Positions 26,297 through 34,747 of a stretch of DNA of 64,000 nt are shown piece by piece. The notes below the pieces were generated by a model. That model saw only the letters and a program-made list of their open reading frames with translations, had not been told where the DNA came from and did not search any database. The stretch is from Bacteroidota bacterium. Lineage in GTDB: Bacteria > Bacteroidota > Bacteroidia > Chitinophagales > Saprospiraceae. The stretch lies in the NCBI GenBank assembly GCA_029567325.1, contig JAKQLF010000122.1, positions 21,704-85,703 on the forward strand, written 5' to 3'. Every line of letters begins with the position of its first letter. Within the stretch, counting starts at the first letter, position 1. A program made the translations under genes and the position numbers.

Positions 26297-29035
26297 ATGA
26301 AGGACTTTTCTCATGTTTTCAATGCACACCCCAGTTACATTGAATCAATTTATAAGAATTATCAAAAAAACCCAGCGGAAGTAGACCAAGAATGGCGCTT
26401 GTTTTTTGAAGGTTTTGATTTTGCTTCGCAAAGTAATGGACATGCAGCTCCTTCAGAAGCAAGTTTTGATACTTCTTTTTCTACCAAAGAATTTGGCGTG
26501 CTCTCCATCATCCACGGTTTCAGGTCTAGAGGGCATTTACTATCTACCACCAACCCAATCATGGCTCGTAGAGACCGTGCCCCACACTTAGACCTCAACG
26601 ATTATGGTTTGGAAGAATCTGATCTTACCAAGGTTTTTAGTGCTGGTGAAGAAATTGGCATGCACAATGCAACCCTTCAGGAAATCATCAATAGACTCAA
26701 AACCATCTACTGTGGACAGATTGGTGTCGAATACGCACACATCGAAAACAGAGAAAAGCGCATGTGGCTCCGCAATAAAATGGAAGGTCGCAATCTGAGT
26801 GCTGACTATGGCCTTCCCACCAATAAGAAAAAACGAATTCTTGAAAAACTTAATGGCGCAGTAGTTTTTGAAAAATTCTTACACACCAAATATGTTGGTC
26901 AAAAAAGATTTTCACTTGAAGGTGGAGAAACTACCATCGCTGCTTTGGATGCAATCATCAACATTGCAGCTGAGGACAAAGTCGAAGAAGTAATCATGGG
27001 TATGGCCCACAGAGGTCGTCTCAATGTATTGGTCAATATATTGGGAAAAACCTATGACATGGTCTTCAACGAATTTGAGGGTAATACACTTTTGGACCAA
27101 AGTTTTGGAGATGGAGATGTAAAATACCACCTAGGCTTTTCTTCCATGGTTGAAACCCCAAGTGGCAAAACTATTCACCTCAAAATGGCTCCCAATCCTT
27201 CTCACCTCGAGGCAGTCAATCCTGTAGTAGAAGGTTTTTCTAGAGCGAAAGCAGATTTATTATATCAAAGTGATTATGACAAAATATTGCCCATCATCAT
27301 CCACGGCGATGCTGCGATAGCAGGTCAAGGAGTGGTTTACGAGGTTGTACAAATGAGTCAACTTGCCGGTTATTACACAGGAGGTACTATTCACTTTATA
27401 ACCAACAATCAGATTGGTTTTACCACTGATTTTGATGACGCAAGATCATCTACTTATTGTACAGCTGCGGCTTCTTTGGTTCAAGCACCAGTTTTTCACG
27501 TAAATGGTGATGATCCAGAGGCGGTTGTTTTTGCTGCCGAATTAGCTACTGAGTACCGTCAATTGTTTAACAATGACGTGTTTATTGACATGGTTTGTTA
27601 TAGAAGACATGGTCACAACGAAGGCGACGATCCAAAATTCACCCAACCTAGGATGTATGATCTGATTGCTGAGCATCCAAATCCACGTGAAATATATGGT
27701 AAGATATTAGCTGATAGAGGGGAAGCGGATGCAAAACTTGCAGAAGAATTGGAAAGCAAGTTTTGGAATGTTTTGCAGGAACGTTTGGATGAAGTAAAAC
27801 AACAATCCTTACCATATAAGTATCAGGAACCTGAGTTGGCATGGAGACAATTGGAGAGAACTTCAGATCCAAAAAGCATTTTTGGAAAGAAATTCAACAC
27901 CGGTATTTCAAAAGAAGATGTAAATGCAGTTGTAAAACACCTACAAACTGTGCCCAAGGGATTCACCCCGATGTCCAAGATCAAAAGATTGGAAAAATCC
28001 AAAAAAGAAATGATTGATAAGGGTGAGATCGACTGGGGTTGGGCGGAATTGATTGCTTATGGTTCTATCCTCAAAGACGGAAAGAATGTCCGTATGAGTG
28101 GTCAGGATGTAAAGAGAGGTACCTTCTCTCACAGGCACGCTGTATATACTGACGAGAAAACTTACGAACAATACAATAGGTTGAATGGAGCCGGAAATGG
28201 TCGATTTATGATTTTCAACTCCTTGCTTTCAGAATTCGCTGTTTTGGGATTTGAGTATGGATATTCATTGTCAACTCCGGATTCTTTGGTTTTGTGGGAG
28301 GCACAATTTGGTGACTTTTCCAATGGGGCACAGACCATCATTGACCAGTTTATTTCTGCTGCAGAAAGTAAGTGGCAGCGCATGAGCGGTCTGGTGATGT
28401 TGTTGCCTCATGGTATGGAAGGTCAGGGCCCTGAACACTCGAGTGCAAGACTAGAGCGATATTTACAACTTTGCGCCAACTTCAATATGATCATAGCCAA
28501 TGTTACTTCACCGTCCAATTATTTCCATTTATTGAGACGACAACTTGCTATGCCATATAGAAAACCATTGATTGTCATGTCTCCAAAATCTATGTTAAGA
28601 CATCCCAATTGTATGAGTCCGATCAGCGAGTTGGAAAGTGGCAATGAGTTTCTTCCTATTATTGCTGAAAAGCAAGTAAAACCCAAAGATGCCAAGAGAC
28701 TTTTGTTCTGTTCTGGTAAAGTGTACTATGAACTAGATGAATACCGTACAGCCAATAAGATCACTGATACAGCTATCTACCGTGTAGAGCAATTGTATCC
28801 GTTGGACGAAGAGCAGATCAGATCAATCATCAAGGAACACGGAAAAGCAGAAGTGTTCTGGGTACAGGAAGAATCATCCAATTATGGACCATGGTTGTAT
28901 TTGATGCAATATTTCAGAAAAGACAACATAGAATTGGTGGCTAGAAAACCATCAGCTTCACCAGCAACCGGATTTAAAAAGGTACATGATCAACAGCAAG
29001 AAGATCTCATGAAACGTGCCTTTGGCGTCGCATAA
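26297..29035 (+). CDS. sucA: 2-oxoglutarate dehydrogenase E1 component
   Basis: This 912-aa thiamine-diphosphate enzyme decarboxylates 2-oxoglutarate in the TCA cycle and passes succinyl groups to the E2 lipoyl subunit. It has the N-terminal helical signature HPSYIESIYKNYQKNPAEVDQEW (about 11-33), the E1 core HRGRLNVLVNILGKTYDMVFNEF (about 238-260), and the ThDP/Mg site near IHGDAAIAGQGVVYEVVQMSQL (about 336-357). The transketolase-type second half contains GMEGQGPEHSSARLERYLQL. Length is normal. The E2 gene sucB does not follow; radA starts 8 bases downstream. Confidence 0.97.
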   Translation: MKDFSHVFNAHPSYIESIYKNYQKNPAEVDQEWRLFFEGFDFASQSNGHAAPSEASFDTSFSTKEFGVLSIIHGFRSRGHLLSTTNPIMARRDRAPHLDLNDYGLEESDLTKVFSAGEEIGMHNATLQEIINRLKTIYCGQIGVEYAHIENREKRMWLRNKMEGRNLSADYGLPTNKKKRILEKLNGAVVFEKFLHTKYVGQKRFSLEGGETTIAALDAIINIAAEDKVEEVIMGMAHRGRLNVLVNILGKTYDMVFNEFEGNTLLDQSFGDGDVKYHLGFSSMVETPSGKTIHLKMAPNPSHLEAVNPVVEGFSRAKADLLYQSDYDKILPIIIHGDAAIAGQGVVYEVVQMSQLAGYYTGGTIHFITNNQIGFTTDFDDARSSTYCTAAASLVQAPVFHVNGDDPEAVVFAAELATEYRQLFNNDVFIDMVCYRRHGHNEGDDPKFTQPRMYDLIAEHPNPREIYGKILADRGEADAKLAEELESKFWNVLQERLDEVKQQSLPYKYQEPELAWRQLERTSDPKSIFGKKFNTGISKEDVNAVVKHLQTVPKGFTPMSKIKRLEKSKKEMIDKGEIDWGWAELIAYGSILKDGKNVRMSGQDVKRGTFSHRHAVYTDEKTYEQYNRLNGAGNGRFMIFNSLLSEFAVLGFEYGYSLSTPDSLVLWEAQFGDFSNGAQTIIDQFISAAESKWQRMSGLVMLLPHGMEGQGPEHSSARLERYLQLCANFNMIIANVTSPSNYFHLLRRQLAMPYRKPLIVMSPKSMLRHPNCMSPISELESGNEFLPIIAEKQVKPKDAKRLLFCSGKVYYELDEYRTANKITDTAIYRVEQLYPLDEEQIRSIIKEHGKAEVFWVQEESSNYGPWLYLMQYFRKDNIELVARKPSASPATGFKKVHDQQQEDLMKRAFGVA

Positions 29036-29043
29036 TTTATACT

Positions 29044-30414
29044 TTGGCTAAAACAAAAATTGCATTCTTCTGCACGGCCTGTGGTCACGAATCTCCAAAA
29101 TGGATGGGTAAGTGTCCATCGTGCGGGGAGTGGAATACTTTAGTTGAGGAATTGGTGCAAAAATCAAGCGGTACCAAGGACTTGATTGACGACCTCGTGC
29201 ACAGAGATTCAGGCAGAAAGAAAACTTTTCCTCAGTTACTTCAGGACATTGTACCCGGGCAGAACAGTCGCAGCGACACAAAGGACGGAGAACTCAATCG
29301 GGTATTGGGAGGAGGTTTGGTCAGTGGCAGTTTGGTTTTGATCGGGGGTCAGCCAGGAATTGGAAAGTCGACCTTATTGTTACAGTTGGCCATGCGTTAT
29401 GGCAAAACAGTATTGTATGTTTCCGGGGAAGAAAGCGAAGAACAAATACAAATGCGGGCTCAGCGCATCACTGGAGATGGTAGCCAATGTTTTATTTATA
29501 CTGAGACTGATCTTACAGAAATTTTGAGTCAAGCGCTCAAAATGAAACCAGCGCTCATCATCATCGACTCCATCCAAACGGTAGGAAATGGAAATATAGA
29601 AAGTGCGCCTGGGTCTATTACTCAAATCAGAGAATGTACGGCTCAGTTTCAGAAGTTTGCCAAAGAAACCAATATTCCCGTCGTTTTGATTGGCCATATT
29701 ACCAAAGAAGGTGGCTTGGCAGGACCCAAAGTTTTGGAACATATTGTGGACGTTGTCTTGCAATTTGAGGGAGACCAAAATAACATTTACCGCGTTTTGC
29801 GCACCACCAAAAACAGGTTTGGTTCCACAGACGAATTAGCCATCTATTCTATGGACGCGGGAGGTTTGCGAGAAATTCTCAATCCTTCAGAAATGTTGAT
29901 TTCACAAAGCGATGAAGACCTCTCTGGTACTGCGGTAGCCTGTGCAGTGGAAGGACTGCGGCCTTTACTTTTGGAAACGCAAGCTTTGGTGACGCCGACG
30001 GTTTATGGTACTCCGCAAAGATCTGCCACTGGTTATGATGCTCGCAGGTTGTCAATGATTCTTGCCGTTTTGGAAAAAAGATGTGGTCTGCCTTTTGGAA
30101 GTCGCGATGTATTTCTCAATCTGGTGGGAGGAATCAAAATCTCAGACCCTGCCATTGACTTAGCCGTGGTGATTGCCCTCATTTCTTCTTTGCAAGATAT
30201 TTCTATCGGTAAAAATATTTGTTTTGCAGCCGAGATTGGCCTCACGGGCGAAATCAGAGGAGTTCCGCGTATCGAACAGCGCGTCCAGGAAGCTGCCAGA
30301 CTTGGTTTTGATACCATGTATATTTCCAAGTACAGTCCCTCTATCAAAGTACCCGGCATTCATGTCAAACTTATTTCTAAACTAGAAGACATTTTTCAGG
30401 AAATCTTCGGATAA
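29044..30414 (+). CDS. radA: DNA repair protein RadA
   Basis: This 456-aa protein acts in recombination, branch migration and processing of stalled forks. It has the N-terminal C4 zinc finger (Cys10, Cys13, Cys24, Cys27), the RecA-like ATPase Walker A GQPGIGKST (102-110), the RadA-specific KNRFG motif (256-260), and a C-terminal Lon-protease-like domain (about 300-456). The start codon is TTG at 29044; the frame is preceded by the sucA stop 8 bases earlier and the N-terminal residues fit the family, so this start is favoured. Coupling to sucA is by position only. Confidence 0.95.
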   Translation: MAKTKIAFFCTACGHESPKWMGKCPSCGEWNTLVEELVQKSSGTKDLIDDLVHRDSGRKKTFPQLLQDIVPGQNSRSDTKDGELNRVLGGGLVSGSLVLIGGQPGIGKSTLLLQLAMRYGKTVLYVSGEESEEQIQMRAQRITGDGSQCFIYTETDLTEILSQALKMKPALIIIDSIQTVGNGNIESAPGSITQIRECTAQFQKFAKETNIPVVLIGHITKEGGLAGPKVLEHIVDVVLQFEGDQNNIYRVLRTTKNRFGSTDELAIYSMDAGGLREILNPSEMLISQSDEDLSGTAVACAVEGLRPLLLETQALVTPTVYGTPQRSATGYDARRLSMILAVLEKRCGLPFGSRDVFLNLVGGIKISDPAIDLAVVIALISSLQDISIGKNICFAAEIGLTGEIRGVPRIEQRVQEAARLGFDTMYISKYSPSIKVPGIHVKLISKLEDIFQEIFG

Positions 30415-30474
30415 TTTAATTCGAGAAAAACTGAAATGCTCTTGAGAATGTTTACAAAAATTATGAATATTTGT

Positions 30475-30544
30475 ATACCATTCGGAAAATGGGTTGACCA
30501 GAATTATTGCGCAGAAAATGGTCAAATGTATTTCCAAATGGTAT
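30475..30544. mobile_element. MITE-like element, internally deleted copy
   Basis: This 70-bp element has the same ends as the copy at 20146-20307: ATACCATTCGGAAAATGGGT at the left and an inverted match ending CCAAATGGTAT at the right. The first 45 bases match the left end of the full copy at about 40 positions and the last 25 match its right end, so about 90 internal bases are missing. It lies between radA and the next gene and ends 22 bases before that gene's ATG. Confidence 0.7.
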
Positions 30545-30566
30545 AAATAATAAAAGGCTATTTGCC

Positions 30567-31148
30567 ATGCACGATATAGAACCATTTTTCAGGTGGAGGG
30601 ATGAATATACAGCCGAGGAAGACAGCCAGTCGCCCTTTTTTGGCCAAACTTACAATGAGTTTGAGTACACCAATATGATTTATAATTATTACATCCATCC
30701 ATATTGGGACAGCATAGGATCTGCTACTTTATACCTCAAGGTTTTGTATGTGGATTACTTCAAAGGTTATGCTTTGATTGAGTTGATTGGTGAATGGAAT
30801 GATTGTTTATACAATGATATCATGTACCTCAAAAACGAGTTGATCAACCACATGACCAAACAAGGTGTTCATAAGTTTGTGCTGTTTTGTGACAATGTCC
30901 TCAATTTCCACGGTTCTGATGATTGCTATTATGAAGAGTGGTGGGACGACATCAAAGATGATGAAGGCTGGATCGTGATGATCAATACTTTTGACCATGT
31001 TTCGCAAGAATTAAAACGTACCAGACTCCAACATTATGTCAATTTTGGCCCGCAGTTCAATGATGTTTTATGGCAACGAAAGACACCAGAATTGGCGTAT
31101 AAGGAGGTAAAGCAGTTGTTGAAACATCGGGTGAAGGAATTGTGGTAG
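30567..31148 (+). CDS. Conserved-looking cytoplasmic protein of unknown function
   Basis: This 193-aa protein is read from the ATG at 30567; an upstream in-frame ATG at 30507 lies inside the MITE-like element and is rejected. It has no signal or membrane segment. It is rich in aromatic and acidic residues (FFRWRDEYTAEEDSQSPFFG near the start; YYEEWWDDIKDDEGW in the middle), ending in a basic helix (KHRVKELW). The middle strand-helix pattern (YALIELIGEWND...FVLFCDNVLNFHGSDDCYYEEWW) suggests an alpha/beta fold. I do not recognise the family. It follows radA but the MITE element may separate their transcription. Confidence 0.65.
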   Translation: MHDIEPFFRWRDEYTAEEDSQSPFFGQTYNEFEYTNMIYNYYIHPYWDSIGSATLYLKVLYVDYFKGYALIELIGEWNDCLYNDIMYLKNELINHMTKQGVHKFVLFCDNVLNFHGSDDCYYEEWWDDIKDDEGWIVMINTFDHVSQELKRTRLQHYVNFGPQFNDVLWQRKTPELAYKEVKQLLKHRVKELW

Positions 31149-31248
31149 GTTAGTTTATCATTTAACCTGCATTGTAAAAATCCTTTCAATCTTTGGATAG
31201 ATTTCGACATTTTCCAAAATATACTTCTTGGAATATAAACTTGAGTCT

Positions 31249-31320
31249 CGGTGGACTGCGAAATTCATTTCGCTGTAAATAAGATTTAAACATTCTTTGA
31301 CGACCAAATAAATTTGGTTA
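31249..31320 (+). repeat. Two-hairpin repeat, single copy
   Basis: CGGTGGACTGCGAAATTCATTTCGC, in two stretches, starts the unit: the hairpin GCGAAATTCATTTCGC follows CGGTGGACT. After about 25 bases comes a second hairpin, ACCAAATAAATTTGGT. The same arrangement occurs twice in tandem at 34575-34747. It lies in the 236-bp gap between the 193-aa gene and a convergent secreted-protein gene. Confidence 0.65.
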
Positions 31321-31384
31321 TCTACCGATCATAGCAGAATGTTTTAGCTGCTATCGACGTATGCATTTTATCCCAATTCTTTTA

Positions 31385-32230
31385 TCAATCACCTTTCACA
31401 AACCTCAAAGTACTGACCTTTCCATTTTGCATATTTACAATCTTCAAAAAATACACTCCTGCACTTTGATTGCTTAAACTGATCTCAACCTCTGCATCAA
31501 CTTTCTCAATGTTTTGTAAAAGTTGTCCTGAGGTATTATAAAGTTGTATTATACTTGGGCTTGTCAATCCTGAAATGGAAAGCAAATCATTCGAAAATTC
31601 AACATCATAGGATGACTCTTGATGAGAAATTTCTTGGTTTGGAACAAGCTTGTCACAGGTTTCACAATTTACATCTCCGAGTAGTCTATATAATGTTTGA
31701 TCAACCTTCAAGTAATTTAGTATGGGTTTTGGATCCACAATAAAAGTATAAGCCAAATTTGGATCAATGAAATAGGAATACTTATGAAAAGATTCCGCAT
31801 TAAAATAAAATTCCAATGCTCCAATACCTTCAACCAGAACAATTGGAAACCAATTTGAACTCATATGGCCAAATTGAACACGCCTATTTTTATCAAATAT
31901 GTCTATCGTTTTTAAAGAATCAATTATCATTTCAGAATATTCACTCCAAAATAAGGTATCGCCAACTTTCAAATCAAAATCGTACCATTTGTATCCTTCA
32001 AACCATACTTGTCTCCCATATTGTGAAAGAGAACCACCAAAATATTCAGCTTTTAGAGTGTCTTTCTCCCACCGGGTGTTTTGAAGCTTTTCAATAAAAC
32101 AACTCTCAGGATAAGGTGGAAAATATATACTACAATAATACCATTCTGTCCCAGGATCAAAGACTTGGGCTTTCACATTTATTATTCTAAAAAACAGAAT
32201 CAGAATAAAAAGTAAAATCAATCTCATCAT
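31385..32230 (-). CDS. Secreted protein with T9SS type A sorting domain
   Basis: This 281-aa protein has a signal peptide (MMRLILLFILILFFRIINVKA, cleavage near residue 21). Its beta-rich body has repeated Tyr/Trp residues (EWYYCSIYFPPYPESC; VWFEGYKWYDFDLKVGDTLFW). The C-terminal T9SS domain is slightly shortened (SIIQLYNTSGQLLQNIE...NQSAGVYFLKIVNMQNGKVSTLRFVKGD). No catalytic motif is visible. It would be exported by T9SS. The next upstream gene on the same strand starts 68 bases away. Function unknown. Confidence 0.8.
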   Translation of the reverse strand: MMRLILLFILILFFRIINVKAQVFDPGTEWYYCSIYFPPYPESCFIEKLQNTRWEKDTLKAEYFGGSLSQYGRQVWFEGYKWYDFDLKVGDTLFWSEYSEMIIDSLKTIDIFDKNRRVQFGHMSSNWFPIVLVEGIGALEFYFNAESFHKYSYFIDPNLAYTFIVDPKPILNYLKVDQTLYRLLGDVNCETCDKLVPNQEISHQESSYDVEFSNDLLSISGLTSPSIIQLYNTSGQLLQNIEKVDAEVEISLSNQSAGVYFLKIVNMQNGKVSTLRFVKGD

Positions 32231-32297
32231 AATTTGAGAATTTTATATGATTTAAAATCATAAGGTGATTTGAGGAAACAGCATGAAAATAAACTAT

Positions 32298-32849
32298 TTA
32301 ATGCAAAACGCATTGAAAAAACCCATCTTCATAAATCACCGTTTCTCCAAGTAAGGGCATATTTTTCCTTCTCGTAGTGTCCTGCTCAAAAGAAACATGA
32401 AAAAATCCTTTGATAGAATTATTAGTTATTTCTGTAAGATTCACATAATTACTTGCGTCTTTTTTTATTTTGAAATTTGCCTCAATGATGTCGAATCCAT
32501 GAATAAATGTGTTTAGTAAGGCTAAGGGCGTAGAATCACTAAATTTATAATAACCCACTTTGGCAGGAATGCGCAGCAGCCCTAAACTCACATTTCTATA
32601 GGGTGAATCTTCGGTCCAATATTGGTCTATAGCTATGTGGATATATCCACTATCGTTTGAGTCTACCTGCGCATAAATGTAAGGTTTGATGAATTTTGAA
32701 TTTTGATAAACCGAACAGTATCCCGCATAATCATAGATGAAAGCCTCTTCTACCCGCAAAGGCTCCTTGGTTTCAGGAATGCAGGATTTTAAAAAGAAAA
32801 AGCTCATTCCAAAAAGTAAAAACCTATATGTCAAGTCTAGAAATTTCAA
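32298..32849 (-). CDS. Lipoprotein of unknown function
   Basis: This 183-aa protein has a lipoprotein signal with Cys23 (FFFLKSC). The mature part is beta-rich with one Cys-containing turn (YDYAGYCSVYQNSKFIKPYIYAQVD) and a C-terminal GETVIYEDGFFQCVL. No family is recognised and there is no catalytic motif. It is followed on the same strand by the T9SS protein gene (68-base gap) and preceded by an O-methyltransferase gene (45-base gap); a shared operon is possible. Confidence 0.7.
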   Translation of the reverse strand: MKFLDLTYRFLLFGMSFFFLKSCIPETKEPLRVEEAFIYDYAGYCSVYQNSKFIKPYIYAQVDSNDSGYIHIAIDQYWTEDSPYRNVSLGLLRIPAKVGYYKFSDSTPLALLNTFIHGFDIIEANFKIKKDASNYVNLTEITNNSIKGFFHVSFEQDTTRRKNMPLLGETVIYEDGFFQCVLH

Positions 32850-32893
32850 CTTCCAATATATTTTATCTTATTTTTTCACAATTTCCCCAATTT

Positions 32894-33526
32894 TCACAAT
32901 TTCTGTATCACATTGATGCCATCCCTCAATGGCAAAATCACATTCTTCACCCGATGATCTTTGCTCACCATCACATTAAACTCATGGATCAGTCTGGTCT
33001 TTTTGTCCTTTTCTTCTTGAACCACTTTTCCATACCAAAGCACATTATCGGCAAGGATGATGCCTCCGGGTCTTACTTGATCAATGACCATCTCATAGTA
33101 TAACGAATAGGATTCTTTATCTGCGTCAATAAAAACCAAGTCCCAGGATTCCTTTAAGGTAGGAATAATCGTCTTGGCATCTCCAACTAAAAATTGAATT
33201 TGTGCTGCTTTCGGAGAACGTTCTATATATTTTCTGGCAATGTCTTCTATTTCATTATTGACATCAATGGTGTAAAGCAGGCCATGGTGTGAGAGTCCTT
33301 CAGCCAGGCAAATGGCCGAAAACCCAGTATAAGTTCCAATCTCTAAGACTCTTTGTGGCCTCATCATGGTGGATAAAATGCTCAACAAATTTCCTTGAGT
33401 TTGCCCTGATAACATTTGGGGTGCAAGTACTTGCAAATGCGTTGCCCGCTCCAAATCTAGCAACAAGGAACTGGATTGCGTTTTATATTGATCTATGTAT
33501 AAGTCAATTTCCGGATCGGTAATCAT
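32894..33526 (-). CDS. O-methyltransferase family 3 (caffeoyl-CoA O-methyltransferase-like)
   Basis: This 210-aa protein is a class I SAM-dependent methyltransferase of the CCoAOMT group. The SAM motif I is LEIGTYTGFS (61-70), motif II region is LYTIDVNNEIEDIARKYIERS, and the metal-binding region is VFIDADKESY (about 130-139) and GGIILADNVLWYGKV (about 155-169). It probably methylates a catechol-type hydroxyl with a divalent cation. In Bacteroidota genomes such genes are common housekeeping orphans, so the substrate is uncertain. Confidence 0.9.
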   Translation of the reverse strand: MITDPEIDLYIDQYKTQSSSLLLDLERATHLQVLAPQMLSGQTQGNLLSILSTMMRPQRVLEIGTYTGFSAICLAEGLSHHGLLYTIDVNNEIEDIARKYIERSPKAAQIQFLVGDAKTIIPTLKESWDLVFIDADKESYSLYYEMVIDQVRPGGIILADNVLWYGKVVQEEKDKKTRLIHEFNVMVSKDHRVKNVILPLRDGINVIQKL

Positions 33527-33585
33527 GTATTATTTTTATGTGCAATGAAGTTACAAATCTTTTTACAGCTTGCCAAAAAGCTGAT

Positions 33586-34509
33586 CTAAATTGATTGTGC
33601 GACTAACTTCCTTTTTAAAGTAGGATAAGCCAATACCAATACGAGTATAATGCTACCTCCTACATAAAATCCCGTATTCAACTCTTTGTGTTCTTGAAGA
33701 ATAGCCGCAGCTAGTAAAATGCCATAAACGGGCTCGAGGTTGACCACCAAGTTGTTTTCAAACGCAGAAAGATGTCGGAGGGCATAAAGGGATAAAACCC
33801 AGGCCACCGTTGTACAAGCAATTGCTAATACAAAAATATACACCCAGTTTGCCATATCTGGTGGTAAAAACATGGCTGTTGGTTCTTTGAATAAATAGAT
33901 TGGTACCATCACAGAAGTAACGCCCAACACGCCTACAATTTCCCAAAAACTCATGACCATGGGAGGCACATCTTCAATGTATTTTTTATTCAACACGCTG
34001 AAATAGGCTGCTAGAAAGGCCGACAGTAAGCCAACCAATGCACCGACTAAATAGCTGGTTTGTATGTCTTTGGCAATCAAAGCCATGACTGGAACAATGA
34101 TGCAGCCAATAGCAATGTCTATTTTCTCCAAGGGCCTTTTGAAAAATACTGGTTCGATAAATGAGGTAAAAAACGAAGTTGTTGCCATACAAAGTAGGGT
34201 GATGGAAGAGTTGCTCAACTTTACTGCTCCATAAAAAGTGAGCCAATGGATAGCGATCACTCCACCGATGGCCATATAAATTTTTATTCTTTTGCTGTCT
34301 AAAGAAATATTCCTGCCTCTAAGTCGCAAAAACAAATAGATGCTGGAGGCTGTAATCAATACGCGCCACCAAACTAAAACCAAGGCGGATAAAACTATGA
34401 GTTTACCCAATATCGCAGTAAAACCAAAAAGCATCACCGCTACGTGAAGTTGCAAAAAAGCTTTGGTCTTGGCATTTATAATCATGGGGCCAAGGTAGGA
34501 TATCTGCAT
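33586..34509 (-). CDS. EamA family (drug/metabolite) transporter
   Basis: This 307-aa inner-membrane protein has ten predicted helices arranged as two EamA repeats (about 15-150 and 165-295). Each has the short polar turn at its start and an end such as LLCMATTSFFTSFIEPVFF and AFENNLVVNLEPVYGILLAA, the typical EamA signature. The start at 34509 could instead be the ATG at 34485, eight codons downstream. Members export amino acids, nucleosides or drugs; the substrate cannot be read here. The two-hairpin tandem repeat lies upstream. Confidence 0.9.
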   Translation of the reverse strand: MQISYLGPMIINAKTKAFLQLHVAVMLFGFTAILGKLIVLSALVLVWWRVLITASSIYLFLRLRGRNISLDSKRIKIYMAIGGVIAIHWLTFYGAVKLSNSSITLLCMATTSFFTSFIEPVFFKRPLEKIDIAIGCIIVPVMALIAKDIQTSYLVGALVGLLSAFLAAYFSVLNKKYIEDVPPMVMSFWEIVGVLGVTSVMVPIYLFKEPTAMFLPPDMANWVYIFVLAIACTTVAWVLSLYALRHLSAFENNLVVNLEPVYGILLAAAILQEHKELNTGFYVGGSIILVLVLAYPTLKRKLVAQSI

Positions 34510-34574
34510 TCAAAAACCCAGTGAAATACTAACTTTAGTTAGAAGCAGATATAGTACCCAGAAACGAAAAAGCC

Positions 34575-34648
34575 CGGTGGACTGCGAACTTCAGTTCGAA
34601 GTAAAAAGCATACAACCAAATCCATTGGGTTGTCCACAAAACTTCTCC
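34575..34648 (+). repeat. Two-hairpin repeat, tandem copy 1
   Basis: CGGTGGACTGCGAACTTCAG starts the unit, with GCGAACTTCAGTTCG as the first hairpin and CAACCAAATCCATTGGGTTG as the second. It ends in CACAAAACTTCTCC. The next copy starts 101 bases later. A partial first-hairpin remnant (GAATTTCATTTCGC, 34649-34662) lies between them. Confidence 0.7.
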
Positions 34649-34675
34649 GAATTTCATTTCGCAACGACAAAAGCT

Positions 34676-34747
34676 CGGTGGACTGCGAACTTCAGTTCGC
34701 TGTAAGAAAAATAACCAAATCAATTTGGCTCTTCACAAAACTTCTCC
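34676..34747 (+). repeat. Two-hairpin repeat, tandem copy 2
   Basis: It starts CGGTGGACTGCGAACTTCAG, with GCGAACTTCAGTTCGC as the first hairpin and AACCAAATCAATTTGG as the second, ending CACAAAACTTCTCC. The last base directly precedes the stop codon of the DUF4294 gene, so on the minus strand it would sit at that transcript's 3' end. There is no T tract, so it is not a classical terminator. Confidence 0.7.

Noticed and set aside
34575..34747. CRISPR-like array
   Set aside because: There are only two full units plus a remnant, no uniform spacers, and the units themselves contain the palindromes. No cas genes are nearby.
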